A stretch of DNA of 64,000 nt from Chlorobium sp. (GTDB lineage: Bacteria > Bacteroidota > Chlorobiia > Chlorobiales > Chlorobiaceae), in NCBI GenBank assembly GCA_005843835.1, contig SZXZ01000106.1, forward strand, positions 1-64,000, in the 5' to 3' direction. Positions 33,342 through 44,465 of the stretch are shown here, piece after piece (the first letter of the stretch is position 1; each line of letters begins with the position of its first letter). A program made the position numbers and the translations under genes. A model generated the notes under the pieces. That model saw only the letters and a list, made by a program, of their open reading frames with translations, was not told the DNA's origin and made no database searches.

Positions 33342-33506
33342 ATGGGGAAATGGGTCTGTGTACCATGCGGCTATGTCTACGATCCTGAAGTAGGCGATCT
33401 TGACAGTGGAATTGAACCGGGAACTCCATTCGAGGACATTCCAGATGACTGGGCTTGTCCTGTTTGTGGCGTTGACAAGACATTGTTTGAACCCTACAAT
33501 GACTGA
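33342..33506 (+). CDS. Rubredoxin
   Basis: 54-aa one-iron electron carrier. Both CxxC iron-binding knuckles are present (CVPCGY at residues 6-11 and CPVCG at 39-43), with the standard core [20 protein letters not shown] and [14 protein letters not shown] ribosome binding site lies 9 bp upstream of the ATG. In green sulfur bacteria rubredoxins accept electrons from pyruvate oxidoreductase and serve oxygen-detoxifying enzymes; which partner this one serves cannot be told. Confidence 0.95.
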   Translation: MGKWVCVPCGYVYDPEVGDLDSGIEPGTPFEDIPDDWACPVCGVDKTLFEPYND

Positions 33507-33543
33507 TACAGCGGATTACTAGAAGATTGCTTTATCCATCCAG

Positions 33544-33584
33544 ACGTCCTCTACAAGGGCGTTTGGGTGGCTTTAGGGATTTTT
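33544..33584. terminator. Weak hairpin between rubredoxin and convergent gene
   Basis: ACGTCCT/AGGGCGT (33544-33550 with 33556-33562) forms a 7-bp stem with one G-T pair and a 5-nt loop. A T run appears only ~17 nt later (33580-33585). Possible rubredoxin terminator; not strong. Confidence 0.3.
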
Positions 33585-34520
33585 TCAAGCAGATCGAGTC
33601 ATCTCTTCTGCTTTTACCTTCAAGGTGCGGAACTTGTCGCTGACTGCCTCAATTTTTGATTCCCACTCAGGATCAGGTTTTATTGATTCGGCCTCTTTCA
33701 AAAATGTCAATATGGTTGATGTGCACGCAACAGGATCGAACAGAATCCACTTTGCTGATACCCCGAGAAAAAGAGCAAGAACAAATAGAAAAAACTTAAC
33801 GAGAGCCCATGTAGATGGAAGAGACCAGGCAAGAGCACCAAGGGGAATCAAAAAGGCAAAAGTCGTAAGAATTACAAACATATAACTGAAAAGCGTCAGC
33901 GCAACGGCATTTTTCAGTAACGCTTTCCATGATTGACAGTAAACAATAATACCGGACTTCGCGGCATCAAATACATTTTCGTTTTTCGTAAAATAGGTAA
34001 AGGCAATAACCGACTCATCGATATAGGTAAGACTGAAATTAACTATCCGCTGCACTATATTTGAAAGCCCCTCAAGTGCTGGTATAGGCAGTACATTCAT
34101 AATATTGAACAAGGTTCTGTTCAATGAAACAAGCACTCCCTTCACCAGCTGATCAACAAGAGCAAGAACACTTACCTCCTTATAATACTTCATAACCTTT
34201 TCCTTGGCCCATGCGGTTTGCGAAATACCCGGCGGAAGACCTCCCTTTTCCGCAATCTCTGTGATCAATGCAATGTGACCTGCCTGAAGCAGATAGAGAA
34301 CATATTCACGCAACAGTCTGAAGCTGAAGCCTCCTGCAAACAAAGCAATAAGAAAAAGCACAAGGGCAGCTCCACCTCCAAAGATGCTCCCTATAAGCGC
34401 GAGCACGCAGAGGAATAACGCTACAACGAAAGCGATAGCTCCATAAACCAGTGTCCGGTATAACAGATATATTTTGGTTTGAGCTACGATTTTGATGGCT
34501 TCACCAAGTTGCAGACTCAT
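33585..34520 (-). CDS. Hypothetical multispan membrane protein
   Basis: 311 aa, not recognised. It has strongly hydrophobic blocks near residues 22-70 (including VALFLCVLALIGSIFGGGAA) and near 210-265, with a soluble amphipathic middle section and a charged C-terminus (KIEAVSDKFRTLKVKAEE). It is followed on the minus strand by the rubredoxin gene running the other way, and preceded 39 bp upstream by mtgA, so the two may be co-transcribed; that could place it in cell-envelope work, but no function is shown. Confidence 0.7.
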   Translation of the reverse strand: MSLQLGEAIKIVAQTKIYLLYRTLVYGAIAFVVALFLCVLALIGSIFGGGAALVLFLIALFAGGFSFRLLREYVLYLLQAGHIALITEIAEKGGLPPGISQTAWAKEKVMKYYKEVSVLALVDQLVKGVLVSLNRTLFNIMNVLPIPALEGLSNIVQRIVNFSLTYIDESVIAFTYFTKNENVFDAAKSGIIVYCQSWKALLKNAVALTLFSYMFVILTTFAFLIPLGALAWSLPSTWALVKFFLFVLALFLGVSAKWILFDPVACTSTILTFLKEAESIKPDPEWESKIEAVSDKFRTLKVKAEEMTRSA

Positions 34521-34559
34521 AATATCTCTCCATTTCTTGTAATCATGTCCAGCACTCCC

Positions 34560-35456
34560 TCAAGGTTTGTGTGTGTTTCCAGGAGTTTCAGAACCGCCCC
34601 CCTCTCCCTTTTCAGCGGGAACAGTAAGTTTCTCTTCAGAACTCTTCATCGAAGAGCTATCTGCAGAAAAAGCCTGATCAATCAGATATTCAGGAACACC
34701 AATTACAACAGAATCTACTGGTGTGATATCAGGGGTCAATGTCATAACTTCTTTATAGTCAGGTACAAATATTCCTCTCTTTCGCATAATAGCATATATA
34801 ATTCTGGAACGATTGCGAACGTAGGCAGATGTGCCAACAGGAGAATATTTGATAGGATTCGGAAGTATTGAGGCAAGTTTAGAGGCCTGTAGGGCTGTTA
34901 ACCCTGCTGGACTGACACCGTAGTAATGTCGTGCGGCCTGATCAATACCAAAAATTCCATCACCCCATTCAACCAGGTTAACATAAAGCTCAAGAATTCT
35001 GCGTTTGGAAAGTTTTTTTTCAATTCTCCAAGTAAGAATGGCTTCCTTGATTTTGCGAACAGGGTTTTTTGAAGAAGATAGATAGAGGTTCTTGGCAAGC
35101 TGCTGGCTGATGGTGCTACCCCCCATTTTAAATTTTTTAGCAACGATGTCTTTTTCTATCGACCGCTCAATCGCCTGGTAATCAAAGCCCTCATGTTTCC
35201 AGAATTTGTCGTCTTCAGCAATAAGCACCGCTTTAATGAGGTTAGGTGAAACATTTCGTAACGACACCCATTTCTGGTGTATTTTTTTATCGTCTAGCCC
35301 TTCCTGTTTCCATTCGGCCTCCCGGGATTCCATAAAAGCTGTTTTAAGGGGATTTTCGTCCACAAGCTTTCCAACATCGGGATAAACAAAGTATCTCGCA
35401 ATATCGGCAAAGAATAGTAACAGTAGGATGCTGATTATAATTCTGACAAGCTTCAT
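34560..35456 (-). CDS. mtgA: Monofunctional biosynthetic peptidoglycan transglycosylase
   Basis: GT51-family enzyme that polymerises lipid II into glycan strands. It is 298 aa. An N-terminal membrane anchor (IIISILLLLFFADIARYFV) is followed by the GT51 core with the catalytic Glu in EDDKFWKHEGFDY near residue 80, GGSTISQQLAKNLYL and KEAILTWRIEKKLSKRRILE. There is no transpeptidase domain. The C-terminal ~60 residues are a Ser/Glu/Gly-rich tail not seen in short MtgA proteins, so it could also be called a short PBP1-like glycosyltransferase. Confidence 0.9.
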   Translation of the reverse strand: MKLVRIIISILLLLFFADIARYFVYPDVGKLVDENPLKTAFMESREAEWKQEGLDDKKIHQKWVSLRNVSPNLIKAVLIAEDDKFWKHEGFDYQAIERSIEKDIVAKKFKMGGSTISQQLAKNLYLSSSKNPVRKIKEAILTWRIEKKLSKRRILELYVNLVEWGDGIFGIDQAARHYYGVSPAGLTALQASKLASILPNPIKYSPVGTSAYVRNRSRIIYAIMRKRGIFVPDYKEVMTLTPDITPVDSVVIGVPEYLIDQAFSADSSSMKSSEEKLTVPAEKGEGGGSETPGNTHKP

Positions 35457-35647
35457 CCGTCTTAACGATTAAAGGCTCACAATAAAAATATTTATGGTAG
35501 CAAAATACCAAATACGGAGGGACATGCAACGACATGAATTTCGGAATTCTTAGCCGTGTCTGGACTTCTGGGAGCGATAAGATTTACAGGAACGATGCCG
35601 CAACGAGCTAAAATATATCGTTCTCATCGTATGAAGAGTGGAAAAAG

Positions 35648-35720
35648 TGCCCTCGGGCAGACTCGAACCGCCGACCTACAGTTTAGGAAACTGTTGCTCT
35701 ATCCACTGAGCTACAAGGGC
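35648..35720 (-). tRNA. tRNA-Arg (CCT)
   Basis: A 73-nt cloverleaf: acceptor GCCCTTG/CGAGGGC (one G-T pair), anticodon stem ACAGT/ACTGT, loop TTCCTAA with anticodon CCT. The 3' CCA is not encoded. It starts 45 bp after the mutL stop on the same strand, so it may be on the mutL transcript. Confidence 0.94.
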
Positions 35721-35764
35721 ATGGGTTCAAATTTAGTATTTTTGAACAAACTTGCAACCCCCTA

Positions 35765-37645
35765 TTATTTTCTCCCGAACATCCTGTCAAGCTGGTCAAG
35801 CGATAGCTTTATAATTACAGGTCTGCCGTGGGGACATGAATACGGTTCACGGGTAGCAAACAGGTTATCTATCAGTGTACGCATTTCATCAAGGGTAAGC
35901 TTTTGACCAGCCATGATTGCATTCCGGCACGAGTACGACTTTGCCAGGTTGTCACGCTTTTCGAGCTTCAGTCTGGAGGCATTATCCTGATATTCAGCAA
36001 TCATATCCTGTAAGATTGTTACTTCGGTACCTGGCTTAACATCCTGGGGAACCCCCTCTATCATAACGGTCTGCTTGCCAAATGTCCTCAAATTAAAACC
36101 AAGCCTGTTAAGATCTTCACGAATTTCTTCAAAAACCTCGTATTCCCAAGGACGGAACTCAACCTTTTGGGGAAACAGCAATTGCTGCGAATTAGGAACA
36201 TTGTGGTTGATAACATCAACTGCTCGTTCGTAGAGCACCCGTTCATGAGCCACATGCTGATCAATAATCATCAAGCCGGTCTTGATCTGGCAAATAAGAT
36301 ATTTATTGTGCAGCTGCCAGATTTTCGGCTCTGCCTCTTTTGGGTTGGGCACAGCTTCATCATCATCGAGATGTGAAAGCAGCAAGGATGAAAGTCCTTC
36401 ATCACCTTCTCTCACCTCAGGTTCCTGTCGAGCATATCCAAAGGCCGGCTGAGAAGTTGTCTGGTCAACCAACTGCAAAGCAGCAACACGGGAAATGCCT
36501 GATTCATGAAACGCTCCCGCCCGATAATTTGCATAAAGATCATCGGTTGACATTGAGCGATCAGGAATACTCTGAAATGCGAGTTTTCTGAACGCAGATT
36601 CCCGGGTTGAAGGCGGATAAAATTCACTGGATTCCGGGGACTCCATGTCTGGAGAAAAATCGTGTAACTGAATAGTCCTTTTAACCACTGGATAAAACAT
36701 GTTGCGCACACTGCGCTCATCATCAAAGCGGATTTCAAGCTTAGCCGGATGCACATTTACATCTATCCGTGAAGGATCTATACGTAGAAAAAGGAGAACA
36801 AAAGGAGTCTGGCGTTCAACCAGTAAATCACCGTATGCCTGCTGAACTGCTTGTGAAAGCATTCGATTTTGTACAAGCCGACGATTGATAAAAAAATATT
36901 GATCAAGTTTCCGGCGTTTCTGCATTCCTGGCTTTCCCAGATAACCCTTGATTGTCAGGTAATCATTTTCTTCGGAAAGCTCTATCATACCTGCAGCAAA
37001 ATCATTGCCGTAAAACACATTAAGACGCTCCAGAATATTCGGTGCCTTCAAATGAAAGAGTTCGACATCGTCATTATACATACGCCATTCTATATCAGGA
37101 TAAGCAAGCGCAAACGATTTGACGATTTCAAATATATGCTGATACTCGGTAGCGTTAGATTTTAGAAACTTCCTCCGGGCAGGCACATTGTAAAAAAGGT
37201 TTCTTACACTGATGCTCGTCCCACGCTCACCCTGAACTCCAGATTCCTCAACGAGTAGTCCGCCCTCATAACGGAACCGTAGTCCAAGCGTCTCTTTTTC
37301 AGTACGTGTTTTCAGTTCAAAATGTGACACCGAAGATATGCTGGCAAGCGCTTCTCCCCTAAAGCCGAGACTGTGAAGCGATTCAAGATCTTCAACACCG
37401 GTAATTTTACTGGTTGCAAAACGCTCAACACATAAAAGAGCATCATCCCGCATCATTCCAGCACCATTATCAACAATCCTGATCAACTCTTTTCCAGCAT
37501 CCTTTATAGCAACTGTTATTTTATCTGCACCTGCATCAATGGAATTCTCAAGAAGCTCTTTAACGACTGATGCCGGGCGCTGAACGACCTCACCTGCAGA
37601 AATTTTATTTGCTACTGTATCCGGTAACCTTGCAATTATTGCCAT
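35765..37645 (-). CDS. mutL: DNA mismatch repair protein MutL
   Basis: GHKL-ATPase that links MutS mismatch recognition to strand removal. The ATG at 37645 is preferred over a TTG two codons upstream, giving 626 aa and MAIIARLPDTVANKISAGEV. The N-terminal ATPase motifs are ELLENSIDAGA, DNGAGM and LGFRGEALASI. The C-terminal domain keeps DQHVAHERVLYE near 460 (family DQHA-x2-E-x4-E) and CPHGRP near 602, marks of the MutL type with its own nicking activity, as expected in a lineage without MutH. Confidence 0.95.
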   Translation of the reverse strand: MAIIARLPDTVANKISAGEVVQRPASVVKELLENSIDAGADKITVAIKDAGKELIRIVDNGAGMMRDDALLCVERFATSKITGVEDLESLHSLGFRGEALASISSVSHFELKTRTEKETLGLRFRYEGGLLVEESGVQGERGTSISVRNLFYNVPARRKFLKSNATEYQHIFEIVKSFALAYPDIEWRMYNDDVELFHLKAPNILERLNVFYGNDFAAGMIELSEENDYLTIKGYLGKPGMQKRRKLDQYFFINRRLVQNRMLSQAVQQAYGDLLVERQTPFVLLFLRIDPSRIDVNVHPAKLEIRFDDERSVRNMFYPVVKRTIQLHDFSPDMESPESSEFYPPSTRESAFRKLAFQSIPDRSMSTDDLYANYRAGAFHESGISRVAALQLVDQTTSQPAFGYARQEPEVREGDEGLSSLLLSHLDDDEAVPNPKEAEPKIWQLHNKYLICQIKTGLMIIDQHVAHERVLYERAVDVINHNVPNSQQLLFPQKVEFRPWEYEVFEEIREDLNRLGFNLRTFGKQTVMIEGVPQDVKPGTEVTILQDMIAEYQDNASRLKLEKRDNLAKSYSCRNAIMAGQKLTLDEMRTLIDNLFATREPYSCPHGRPVIIKLSLDQLDRMFGRK

Positions 37646-37831
37646 ACACAATCATGAGAACTATTTGCTTTTTGTAAACAATGCACCAAATTATATAAGT
37701 CGCTTAAGTTATCGATAAAACCACTTCTTTTCGGAGAAAATGACATTTATTTTCCAATTGATAATAAAGTTCACACGAAACAGAAGTTCTTGTTGGAGGG
37801 AAAAATTAAACCAGCTTAGTATGGCTCACCT

Positions 37832-39088
37832 TTAAGCCGTCCGCAAGCACTCCAAAAGTTCACAAAGGGCAGCTTCGCTGAATCGGAACTTGTTCCGCTC
37901 ACGGTCTCCCTGCATAAAAAGTGTTTTTGAAAGTACTTTACCTGATGCCCTGTCAGCAACACAGAGACAAAGCATGCCGACAGGTTTTTCAGCGGAACCT
38001 CCCGAAGGGCCTGCAATCCCAGTTGTTGAAACAGTTATATCGGCTCCGCTTTTTTCCAAGCATCCGGTCGCCATAGCTCGAGCAACCTCTTCACTCACTG
38101 CACCGAATTTTTCGATGAGTTCTTTTTGAACCCCGAGGATATCATGCTTCGCCTTATTGCTGTATACAACAAACCCTTCAAGAAAATACAACGACGAACC
38201 TGGCACATCAGTCAATCTGCTGGCTACAAGTCCTCCGGTGCAGGACTCAGCAACTGCCAGACTTTTTCCCGCTGTTATGAGCATTGATCCTATTGTCTCT
38301 TCAAGAGTGACCTCACTGGTTGCAAAAATAAATCTGCCAGCACGTTGCACAATGGCATCAAGTACAGTGCGATTATCCTGATCTACCCCTCCCTTGTCCT
38401 TTCCGACCGTACTTATCATCAAATTAACACCAGCTGCATGAGGCAGATATGACAGTGTCGTTCCTTTGGGAAGAGAGTCTTCAACATCAACTATCAGTGC
38501 TGCCAGGGTCGACTCACCTATTCCAAATGTCTTGACAGGGGTATGCCGAATTACCATGTCGGACAACTCAGTAAAATAGGGGAGCACTGTCAGCTCCATC
38601 ATTGCCTGCATTTCAGACGGAACCCCGGGCATCAAAACGAGATAGTGATTGTCAAAACGTTCACCGCAACATATAATCATCCCTGCCGCAGTTCCTTTCG
38701 TGTTTTGGACAACATGGGATCCTTCAATAACCATGGCTTGATCTCGAAGGGAAGCAGATATTTCCAGCCCTCTTTGGCTCATTCTTGCTGCAAGATTAGC
38801 GTATGCTTTCACGTTAAGTTCCACCCCTCTTTTAAGAAGCTCTTGTGTCGCTTTTGTTGTCCGGTCATCTCTTGTAGGTCCAAGACCTCCCGTGACAAGA
38901 ACAACATCAACACGATCAAGGGATTCAGAAAACACCGAAACCATATCATGTTCAAGATCCGAACATGTCACAATTCTTTCAACAGGAATCCCTATACCTG
39001 CAAGAGCTCTGGCTATAAATGCAGCATTTGTGTTTACCCTTTGCCCTTTAAGCAGTTCATCCCCGACAGATATAATTTCAGCGCGCAT
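37832..39088 (-). CDS. cinA: CinA-family protein (nicotinamide-nucleotide amidohydrolase type)
   Basis: Two-domain protein, 418 aa. The N-terminal MoCF-like domain has [18 protein letters not shown] and [15 protein letters not shown]. The C-terminal CinA domain has [23 protein letters not shown] and [16 protein letters not shown]. Known members hydrolyse NMN or ADP-ribose in pyridine nucleotide recycling; the link to competence is historical. It ends 180 bp before mutL and starts 11 bp after the thrA stop, so it is likely co-transcribed with thrA. Confidence 0.93.
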   Translation of the reverse strand: MRAEIISVGDELLKGQRVNTNAAFIARALAGIGIPVERIVTCSDLEHDMVSVFSESLDRVDVVLVTGGLGPTRDDRTTKATQELLKRGVELNVKAYANLAARMSQRGLEISASLRDQAMVIEGSHVVQNTKGTAAGMIICCGERFDNHYLVLMPGVPSEMQAMMELTVLPYFTELSDMVIRHTPVKTFGIGESTLAALIVDVEDSLPKGTTLSYLPHAAGVNLMISTVGKDKGGVDQDNRTVLDAIVQRAGRFIFATSEVTLEETIGSMLITAGKSLAVAESCTGGLVASRLTDVPGSSLYFLEGFVVYSNKAKHDILGVQKELIEKFGAVSEEVARAMATGCLEKSGADITVSTTGIAGPSGGSAEKPVGMLCLCVADRASGKVLSKTLFMQGDRERNKFRFSEAALCELLECLRTA

Positions 39089-39099
39089 GATTTTCTCTC

Positions 39100-41559
39100 T
39101 TAAACCAGATAGCTTGCAATGCGCAGAATATCGGCAAACACACCACCTGCTGTAACCTCTCCCCCTGCACCGGGACCGCGCACAACAAGAGGTGTTGCCC
39201 GATATCGCTCGGTGGTAAAGACTACCATGTTTTCCGAACCGCTGAGTCCGGCTATAGGACTTGATAGTGGAACCCTTTTTACTCCGATGCTTGCCTTTCC
39301 GTCCCGGATCTCACCTGCATAGGCTATGGTCATTCCATCCTTGGCAGCTTTTTCGATGGCTTCAGTATACCATTCGTCAACACTTGATAACTGATCAAGA
39401 AACTCTGAAACTGGCATCTCTCCACGATATTCTTCAGGCACAAGACTCTCGCAAACGACATCACCATATTCGAGTGTATAACCAAGTTCACGACCTAGAA
39501 TTAAAAACTTCCTAGCAAAATCGGCACCAGAAAGATCATCTCTCGGATCAGGTTCAGTATAACCTGCATTCTGGGCACTCCGGACGATTTCACTGAACAG
39601 TCCGCCTTTGCGAAGTTCATTGAAAATAAAGCTCAATGTTCCTGAAAGAACACCATCGATACTAATAATCTTGTCCCCGCTGTTTTTAAGATCGTTCAAA
39701 GTGTTGATGATTGGCAACCCAGCTCCTACATTGGTTTCGTAAAGAAAACGGGCATTACTTTTTCGCTGAGCCTCACGTATCTGCCTGTATAGAGGCCATC
39801 TCCCGGCCATACCAAGTTTGTTTGCTGTAACCACAGAAATATTGTCAAGCAACAATTCTGGATAAATTTCAGCAACCTTGGCGCTTGCTGTGCAATCAAC
39901 AAAAATGGTATTGTGGAGGTTTCTTTCCTTAATGAGCTGAATGTATCCGTTAATATCATTATGCTCTGTTCTTGGCAAAAGAGCTGATTGCCAATCGTTA
40001 AGGTCAATGCCGTTATCATCCAGTGCAATACTGCCTGTATTGGCTAACCCGCATACTACAACATCCAGGTCATTATCTTTCTGCAGGTTGTAACGATGAG
40101 CGCTGATTTGACTGATCAGGCTTTTTGCAATAGTACCCGTTCCTGCTATAAAAAGATGTACCCTTCGCTGTGAAAGGAAAAATGATTCATGAATACAGTT
40201 AAGAGCCTTATCCTCATTGTGACTGTCTATGACGATAGAAATATTCATTTCATTTGCACCTTGTGCAACTGCAATGACGTTGATGCCGTTTTTGCCGAGA
40301 GTTTCAAACAACTGGGCTGAAACACCTGGGTGCCCGGACATATTATTACCTACCACGGCTATCATGGCAAGGTTACGACGGATCACAAGAGGGTCGATCT
40401 GGCGAAATCTGATTTCACTAATAAACTCGTCCTCTAGAATTTTTTTGGCTTTTGCTGCTTGCGAAGGATTAACAGCAAGAGTTATTGACTGCTCAGATGA
40501 AGCCTGTGAAATAAAAATAATATTGATTCTGTGCATCGCGAGACAACTGAACAAGCGTGATGCAATACCTGGCACACCAACCATCCCGCTGCCCGAAAGA
40601 TTCAAAAGAACAACTTTGTTAATCGACGAAAGACCGGTTACCGGTAAAGTCCGGCTGATATCCGGCGGAATGAATTGTTCTATTCTTGTCCCTTCAGCAT
40701 CCGTGTTAAAAGAGTTTTTGATGAGCACAGGAATACCTGCCTTCATGGCCGGCTGAACAGCAAGAGGATGCAAAACCCTGGCACCTGCATGAGAGAGTTC
40801 CATAGCTTCCGCATAGGTGATATAGGGAAGAATCCGTGCATCACGAACCCGTTTTGGATCAGCGCTGAAAAATCCGTCTACATCCGTCCAGATCCATATT
40901 TCAGATGCACCGAGTGCTGCTCCAAGTATTGATGCGGTATAATCGGAACCACCTCGACCCAGTGTGGTTACGGTACCATCAGGGGCTGCAGCGATAAATC
41001 CTGTCACAACAGGGACACTGTCAAATGATGAAAGATGTTTAGTGATGTGCAGTTCGGTCGCTGAACTGTTAACAAGAGCATCTGCATAATTAAAGTCAGT
41101 CTCGATCAGTTCGCGGGCATCAAGATAAAACGATTCAGTATTTTGTTCCTGAAGATAACTGCTGACAATCCGCGCTGACAAACGTTCTCCAAAACTAAGC
41201 ACGAGCGCCAGACTTTTTTCAGAAAGCTCCCGGAGCAGAAAAACACCATGAACAATATCATTGAGGTCAGCAAGTTCAGAACGTACTGATACAGTTACCT
41301 CATCACGGATTTTTCCCGAAAAAAGTTCATCCACAAGTGACAGATGAAGATGATCAAGCTCATTCACCAGGCTCCGATATCCATGATCACCGCTACAGGC
41401 TTTTGTGGCGGATTCATGCAAAAGATCGGTAACTCTATGTATTGCCGAAACAACAACAACAATCTTTCCATAATTCAATGCTCCCGCAATGATAGATGAG
41501 ACCTTTTTGATTCGCCCTGCTGACCCCAGCGAAGTACCACCGAACTTATATATCTTCAT
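39100..41559 (-). CDS. thrA: Bifunctional aspartate kinase/homoserine dehydrogenase
   Basis: Catalyses the first and third steps from aspartate toward threonine and methionine. I prefer ATG 41559 ([13 protein letters not shown]) over one four codons upstream; this gives 819 aa. The kinase domain is ~1-280 ([21 protein letters not shown] region), two ACT-like regulatory modules follow (~300-450), and the homoserine dehydrogenase domain begins near 468 with [12 protein letters not shown]. The ACT modules predict feedback by threonine. thrB and thrC lie 3 kb away on the opposite strand, beyond atpG-atpA. Confidence 0.95.
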   Translation of the reverse strand: MKIYKFGGTSLGSAGRIKKVSSIIAGALNYGKIVVVVSAIHRVTDLLHESATKACSGDHGYRSLVNELDHLHLSLVDELFSGKIRDEVTVSVRSELADLNDIVHGVFLLRELSEKSLALVLSFGERLSARIVSSYLQEQNTESFYLDARELIETDFNYADALVNSSATELHITKHLSSFDSVPVVTGFIAAAPDGTVTTLGRGGSDYTASILGAALGASEIWIWTDVDGFFSADPKRVRDARILPYITYAEAMELSHAGARVLHPLAVQPAMKAGIPVLIKNSFNTDAEGTRIEQFIPPDISRTLPVTGLSSINKVVLLNLSGSGMVGVPGIASRLFSCLAMHRINIIFISQASSEQSITLAVNPSQAAKAKKILEDEFISEIRFRQIDPLVIRRNLAMIAVVGNNMSGHPGVSAQLFETLGKNGINVIAVAQGANEMNISIVIDSHNEDKALNCIHESFFLSQRRVHLFIAGTGTIAKSLISQISAHRYNLQKDNDLDVVVCGLANTGSIALDDNGIDLNDWQSALLPRTEHNDINGYIQLIKERNLHNTIFVDCTASAKVAEIYPELLLDNISVVTANKLGMAGRWPLYRQIREAQRKSNARFLYETNVGAGLPIINTLNDLKNSGDKIISIDGVLSGTLSFIFNELRKGGLFSEIVRSAQNAGYTEPDPRDDLSGADFARKFLILGRELGYTLEYGDVVCESLVPEEYRGEMPVSEFLDQLSSVDEWYTEAIEKAAKDGMTIAYAGEIRDGKASIGVKRVPLSSPIAGLSGSENMVVFTTERYRATPLVVRGPGAGGEVTAGGVFADILRIASYLV

Positions 41560-41680
41560 GCTTCCGCCCATACCTTCATTGACTGTAAAATGAGACTTAA
41601 CTTCAATTATTAACGTATAAAATATAAATCATTTCATGATGAACTGCATAACGCTTACAGCTGTAATGCCTCGTGACATA

Positions 41681-41710
41681 AAAAAAAGCGCCCCTTAGGG
41701 CGCTTTTTGT
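41681..41710. terminator. Terminator of atpAG (bidirectional shape)
   Basis: Perfect 11-bp stem AAAAAGCGCCC/GGGCGCTTTTT (41683-41693 with 41698-41708) with a 4-nt loop and A/T runs on both sides. It lies 31 bp beyond the atpG stop on the minus strand and upstream of thrA. Confidence 0.88.
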
Positions 41711-41738
41711 GTTTCATACCAATTATGAAAATCTTCTG

Positions 41739-42614
41739 TCAACTACTCAGTGCGTCAGCACCAGCAACAATTTCACTAAGTTCAGTCGTAATTGCAGCTT
41801 GTCGGGCACGATTGTAACTAATGTTAAGGGTCCGAAGAAGATCTTTTGCATTTTCGGTGGCTGAATCCATTGCCGACATACGGGCAGCCTGTTCTGCAGC
41901 ATTAGATTCAAGCATCATTCTCCATATCTGGGTATTGAGATGCTTAGGTACCAGGACATCTATAATTGCCGATGGGGATGGTTCGTAAATATAGTCACTC
42001 CCGCTTTCTTTTGCTGATGTTTCCGGTGCTATTGGAAGAAGCACTTCAGCTTTAAGATTTGGTGCAAGTACCGACTTGAACTCATTGTAGGCAACAATCA
42101 CCCGGTCAACCTCACCTCGAAGATACATGCCTGAAGCAGTTTCAGCAATCTCTTTGGCTGTACTGAAATCAAGGTTCTGAAACACTGCAGGATAACCCTT
42201 GACTATGTTGTAATCTCTTTTTCTGAAAAAATCAAATCCACGGGAGCCGGCACAAATCAAGCTCGCTCCGCCTTTGCTATGAATATCGGCAAAGTCCTCA
42301 TGAATTGTTTTGTAGGCAAGCTTAATAATATTGGTATTAAATGCACCGCAAAGACCTCTGTCGGAAGTGATAAGAATCACAAGGACTTTGTTGACCTCGG
42401 TACGGCCCGAAAGCAAGGGGTTGAGCGAAGTGTCAACCTTTGAAGATAGTGAACCCAGCATATCCTTCAGCTTCGCAGCATAAGGTCGAGCCATGATAGC
42501 CCGTTCCTGTGCCCTTCTCAGCTTTGCAGCGGCCACCATCTTCATCGCCTTGGTGACCTGCTGAGTAGATTTCACCCCTTTGATTCGTACACGTATATCC
42601 TTTAATGTAGGCAT
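41739..42614 (-). CDS. atpG: ATP synthase F1 gamma subunit
   Basis: Central rotor shaft of F1Fo ATP synthase (291 aa, normal). The N-terminal helix [29 protein letters not shown] and the C-terminal helix [33 protein letters not shown] form the coiled-coil shaft. It follows atpA by 51 bp. No beta, epsilon, delta or Fo genes are nearby, so the ATP synthase genes are split in this genome. Confidence 0.97.
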   Translation of the reverse strand: MPTLKDIRVRIKGVKSTQQVTKAMKMVAAAKLRRAQERAIMARPYAAKLKDMLGSLSSKVDTSLNPLLSGRTEVNKVLVILITSDRGLCGAFNTNIIKLAYKTIHEDFADIHSKGGASLICAGSRGFDFFRKRDYNIVKGYPAVFQNLDFSTAKEIAETASGMYLRGEVDRVIVAYNEFKSVLAPNLKAEVLLPIAPETSAKESGSDYIYEPSPSAIIDVLVPKHLNTQIWRMMLESNAAEQAARMSAMDSATENAKDLLRTLNISYNRARQAAITTELSEIVAGADALSS

Positions 42615-42665
42615 GTATTACGGGACTGTTATTAACAATTGCTTAAAAAAACCTCTTTCTTACTC

Positions 42666-44246
42666 TTATGCCTTATTTTTTTCCTTAAAGGTGTTCACAA
42701 ACTTAACAGCAACCTCCTTAAGAATGTTGGCCGCATCGGTTTCCAATGTTCCTTTTTCTGCAATGGATTTGAGGATGTCATTGTGCTTAACTTCAAGCAT
42801 GCTTAAAAACTCTTCCTCAAACTTACGGATAAAGCGCAAATCAACCGTATCAAGTAAACCCTGAGTTCCAAGAAAAACAATGGCAACCTGTTTCTCAACA
42901 GGCATAGGAATGTATTGACCTTGTTTCAGAATTTCTACAAGTCTTGCGCCCCTGTCAAGCTGAGCCTTCGTGGTCTTATCCAGATCAGAACCGAATTTTG
43001 AAAATGCTTCCAGCTCACGGAACTGGGCAAGATCCAGGCGCAGGGTACCTGCAACCTTTTTCATCGCCTTGATCTGAGCGCTTCCACCAACACGGGATAC
43101 CGAAATACCAACGTTGATAGCAGGTCTTTGACCGGAGTTGAACAGGTTAGATTCCAGAAATATCTGACCATCTGTGATAGAAATCACATTAGTAGGAATG
43201 TACGCAGAAACGTCACCAGCCTGAGTTTCGATGACCGGTAAAGCGGTAAGACTTCCTCCACCCTTTACTATTGGCTTAAGAACATCAGGCAGATCGTTCA
43301 TTTTTCTTGCGACTTCGATATCGTCTGTTATTTTGGCAGCTCTTTCAAGCAGACGGGAGTGCAGGTAAAAAACGTCGCCAGGATAAGCTTCACGTCCAGG
43401 TGGACGACGAAGAAGCAAAGAGAGCTGACGATAGGCAACAGCCTGTTTTGAAAGATCATCATAGACTACAAGAGCGTGACGGCCGGTATCACGGAAATAT
43501 TCGCCAAGTGTAGCACCGGCAAATGGAGCAATAAATTGGAGTGGTGCAGGGTCGGAAGCTGTGGCCGAAATAACGGTGGTATACTCCATCGCGTTATATT
43601 TTTCAAGGGTATTTACAACCTGAGCAACAGTGGATCCTTTCAACCCGATAGCCACATATATACAGTAAACACCTTTACCTTTCTGGTTGATGATCGTATC
43701 AAGTGCAACAGCTGTTTTTCCAGTCTGACGATCACCAATAATGAGTTCGCGCTGTCCGCGACCAATAGGAATCATTGAGTCAATAGCCTTCAGACCAGTC
43801 TGAAGCGGCTCATTAACCGATTTCCGGTAAATAACACCGGGAGCCCTGCGCTCAAGAGGCAGACGAAGTTGAGTTTCAATCGGGCCCTTGCCGTCAATCG
43901 GCAGGCCAAGAGGATTGATAACCCTGCCCAGCATAGCTTCACCAACAGGGATTGATGCAAGCATACTGGTTCTTTTAACCGTATCGCCTTCTTTTACCAG
44001 ATTAGATTCTCCAAACAGTACAGCGCCTACGTTGTCCTCTTCAAGGTTTAAAGCCATTCCCATAACTTTATTGGGAAACTCAAGAAGCTCGCCTGCAGCG
44101 ACCTTCGATAAACCGTACACACGGGCTATACCGTCACCAACCTGCAGCACCGTTCCTACATCATAAACGTCCGCTTCAGATTCAAAACCGGCAAGCTGCT
44201 TGCGAAGTATGGATGAAACCTCATCAGGCCTGACTGTTATAGACAT
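42666..44246 (-). CDS. atpA: ATP synthase F1 alpha subunit
   Basis: Non-catalytic nucleotide-binding subunit of F1 (526 aa, slightly above the usual ~505). The Walker A motif GDRQTGKT is near residues 170-177, with the typical [17 protein letters not shown] and the arginine-finger region [14 protein letters not shown]. It heads a two-gene atpA-atpG unit; atpH, which usually precedes atpA, is absent here and the upstream neighbour is the divergent thrB. Confidence 0.97.
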   Translation of the reverse strand: MSITVRPDEVSSILRKQLAGFESEADVYDVGTVLQVGDGIARVYGLSKVAAGELLEFPNKVMGMALNLEEDNVGAVLFGESNLVKEGDTVKRTSMLASIPVGEAMLGRVINPLGLPIDGKGPIETQLRLPLERRAPGVIYRKSVNEPLQTGLKAIDSMIPIGRGQRELIIGDRQTGKTAVALDTIINQKGKGVYCIYVAIGLKGSTVAQVVNTLEKYNAMEYTTVISATASDPAPLQFIAPFAGATLGEYFRDTGRHALVVYDDLSKQAVAYRQLSLLLRRPPGREAYPGDVFYLHSRLLERAAKITDDIEVARKMNDLPDVLKPIVKGGGSLTALPVIETQAGDVSAYIPTNVISITDGQIFLESNLFNSGQRPAINVGISVSRVGGSAQIKAMKKVAGTLRLDLAQFRELEAFSKFGSDLDKTTKAQLDRGARLVEILKQGQYIPMPVEKQVAIVFLGTQGLLDTVDLRFIRKFEEEFLSMLEVKHNDILKSIAEKGTLETDAANILKEVAVKFVNTFKEKNKA

Positions 44247-44465
44247 ATCTTATTCCGCTTGGTTATTTGTTTAAGAAAAGAGAAAGATTCTGCTTACCTT
44301 CTTTTGAATGTTCAAAGAGGACGACTGCCATTCAAAAAGAATTTAAACTCAAATTTAATGAAAAGCTTTTAGTTATTCAAATTCTCTCTCATTTGAACCT
44401 GTACTCTTTTTATTAGTTTACATCCTACACCAACACCTTCAGGAATTTTGTTCGCAGAAAACGGT

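Noticed and set aside
38543..39103. 186-aa plus-strand reading frame
   Set aside because: Antisense to cinA, which has all its family motifs; no similarity to any protein family seen.
40229..40756. 175-aa plus-strand reading frame
   Set aside because: Antisense to the ACT region of thrA; no family motif seen.
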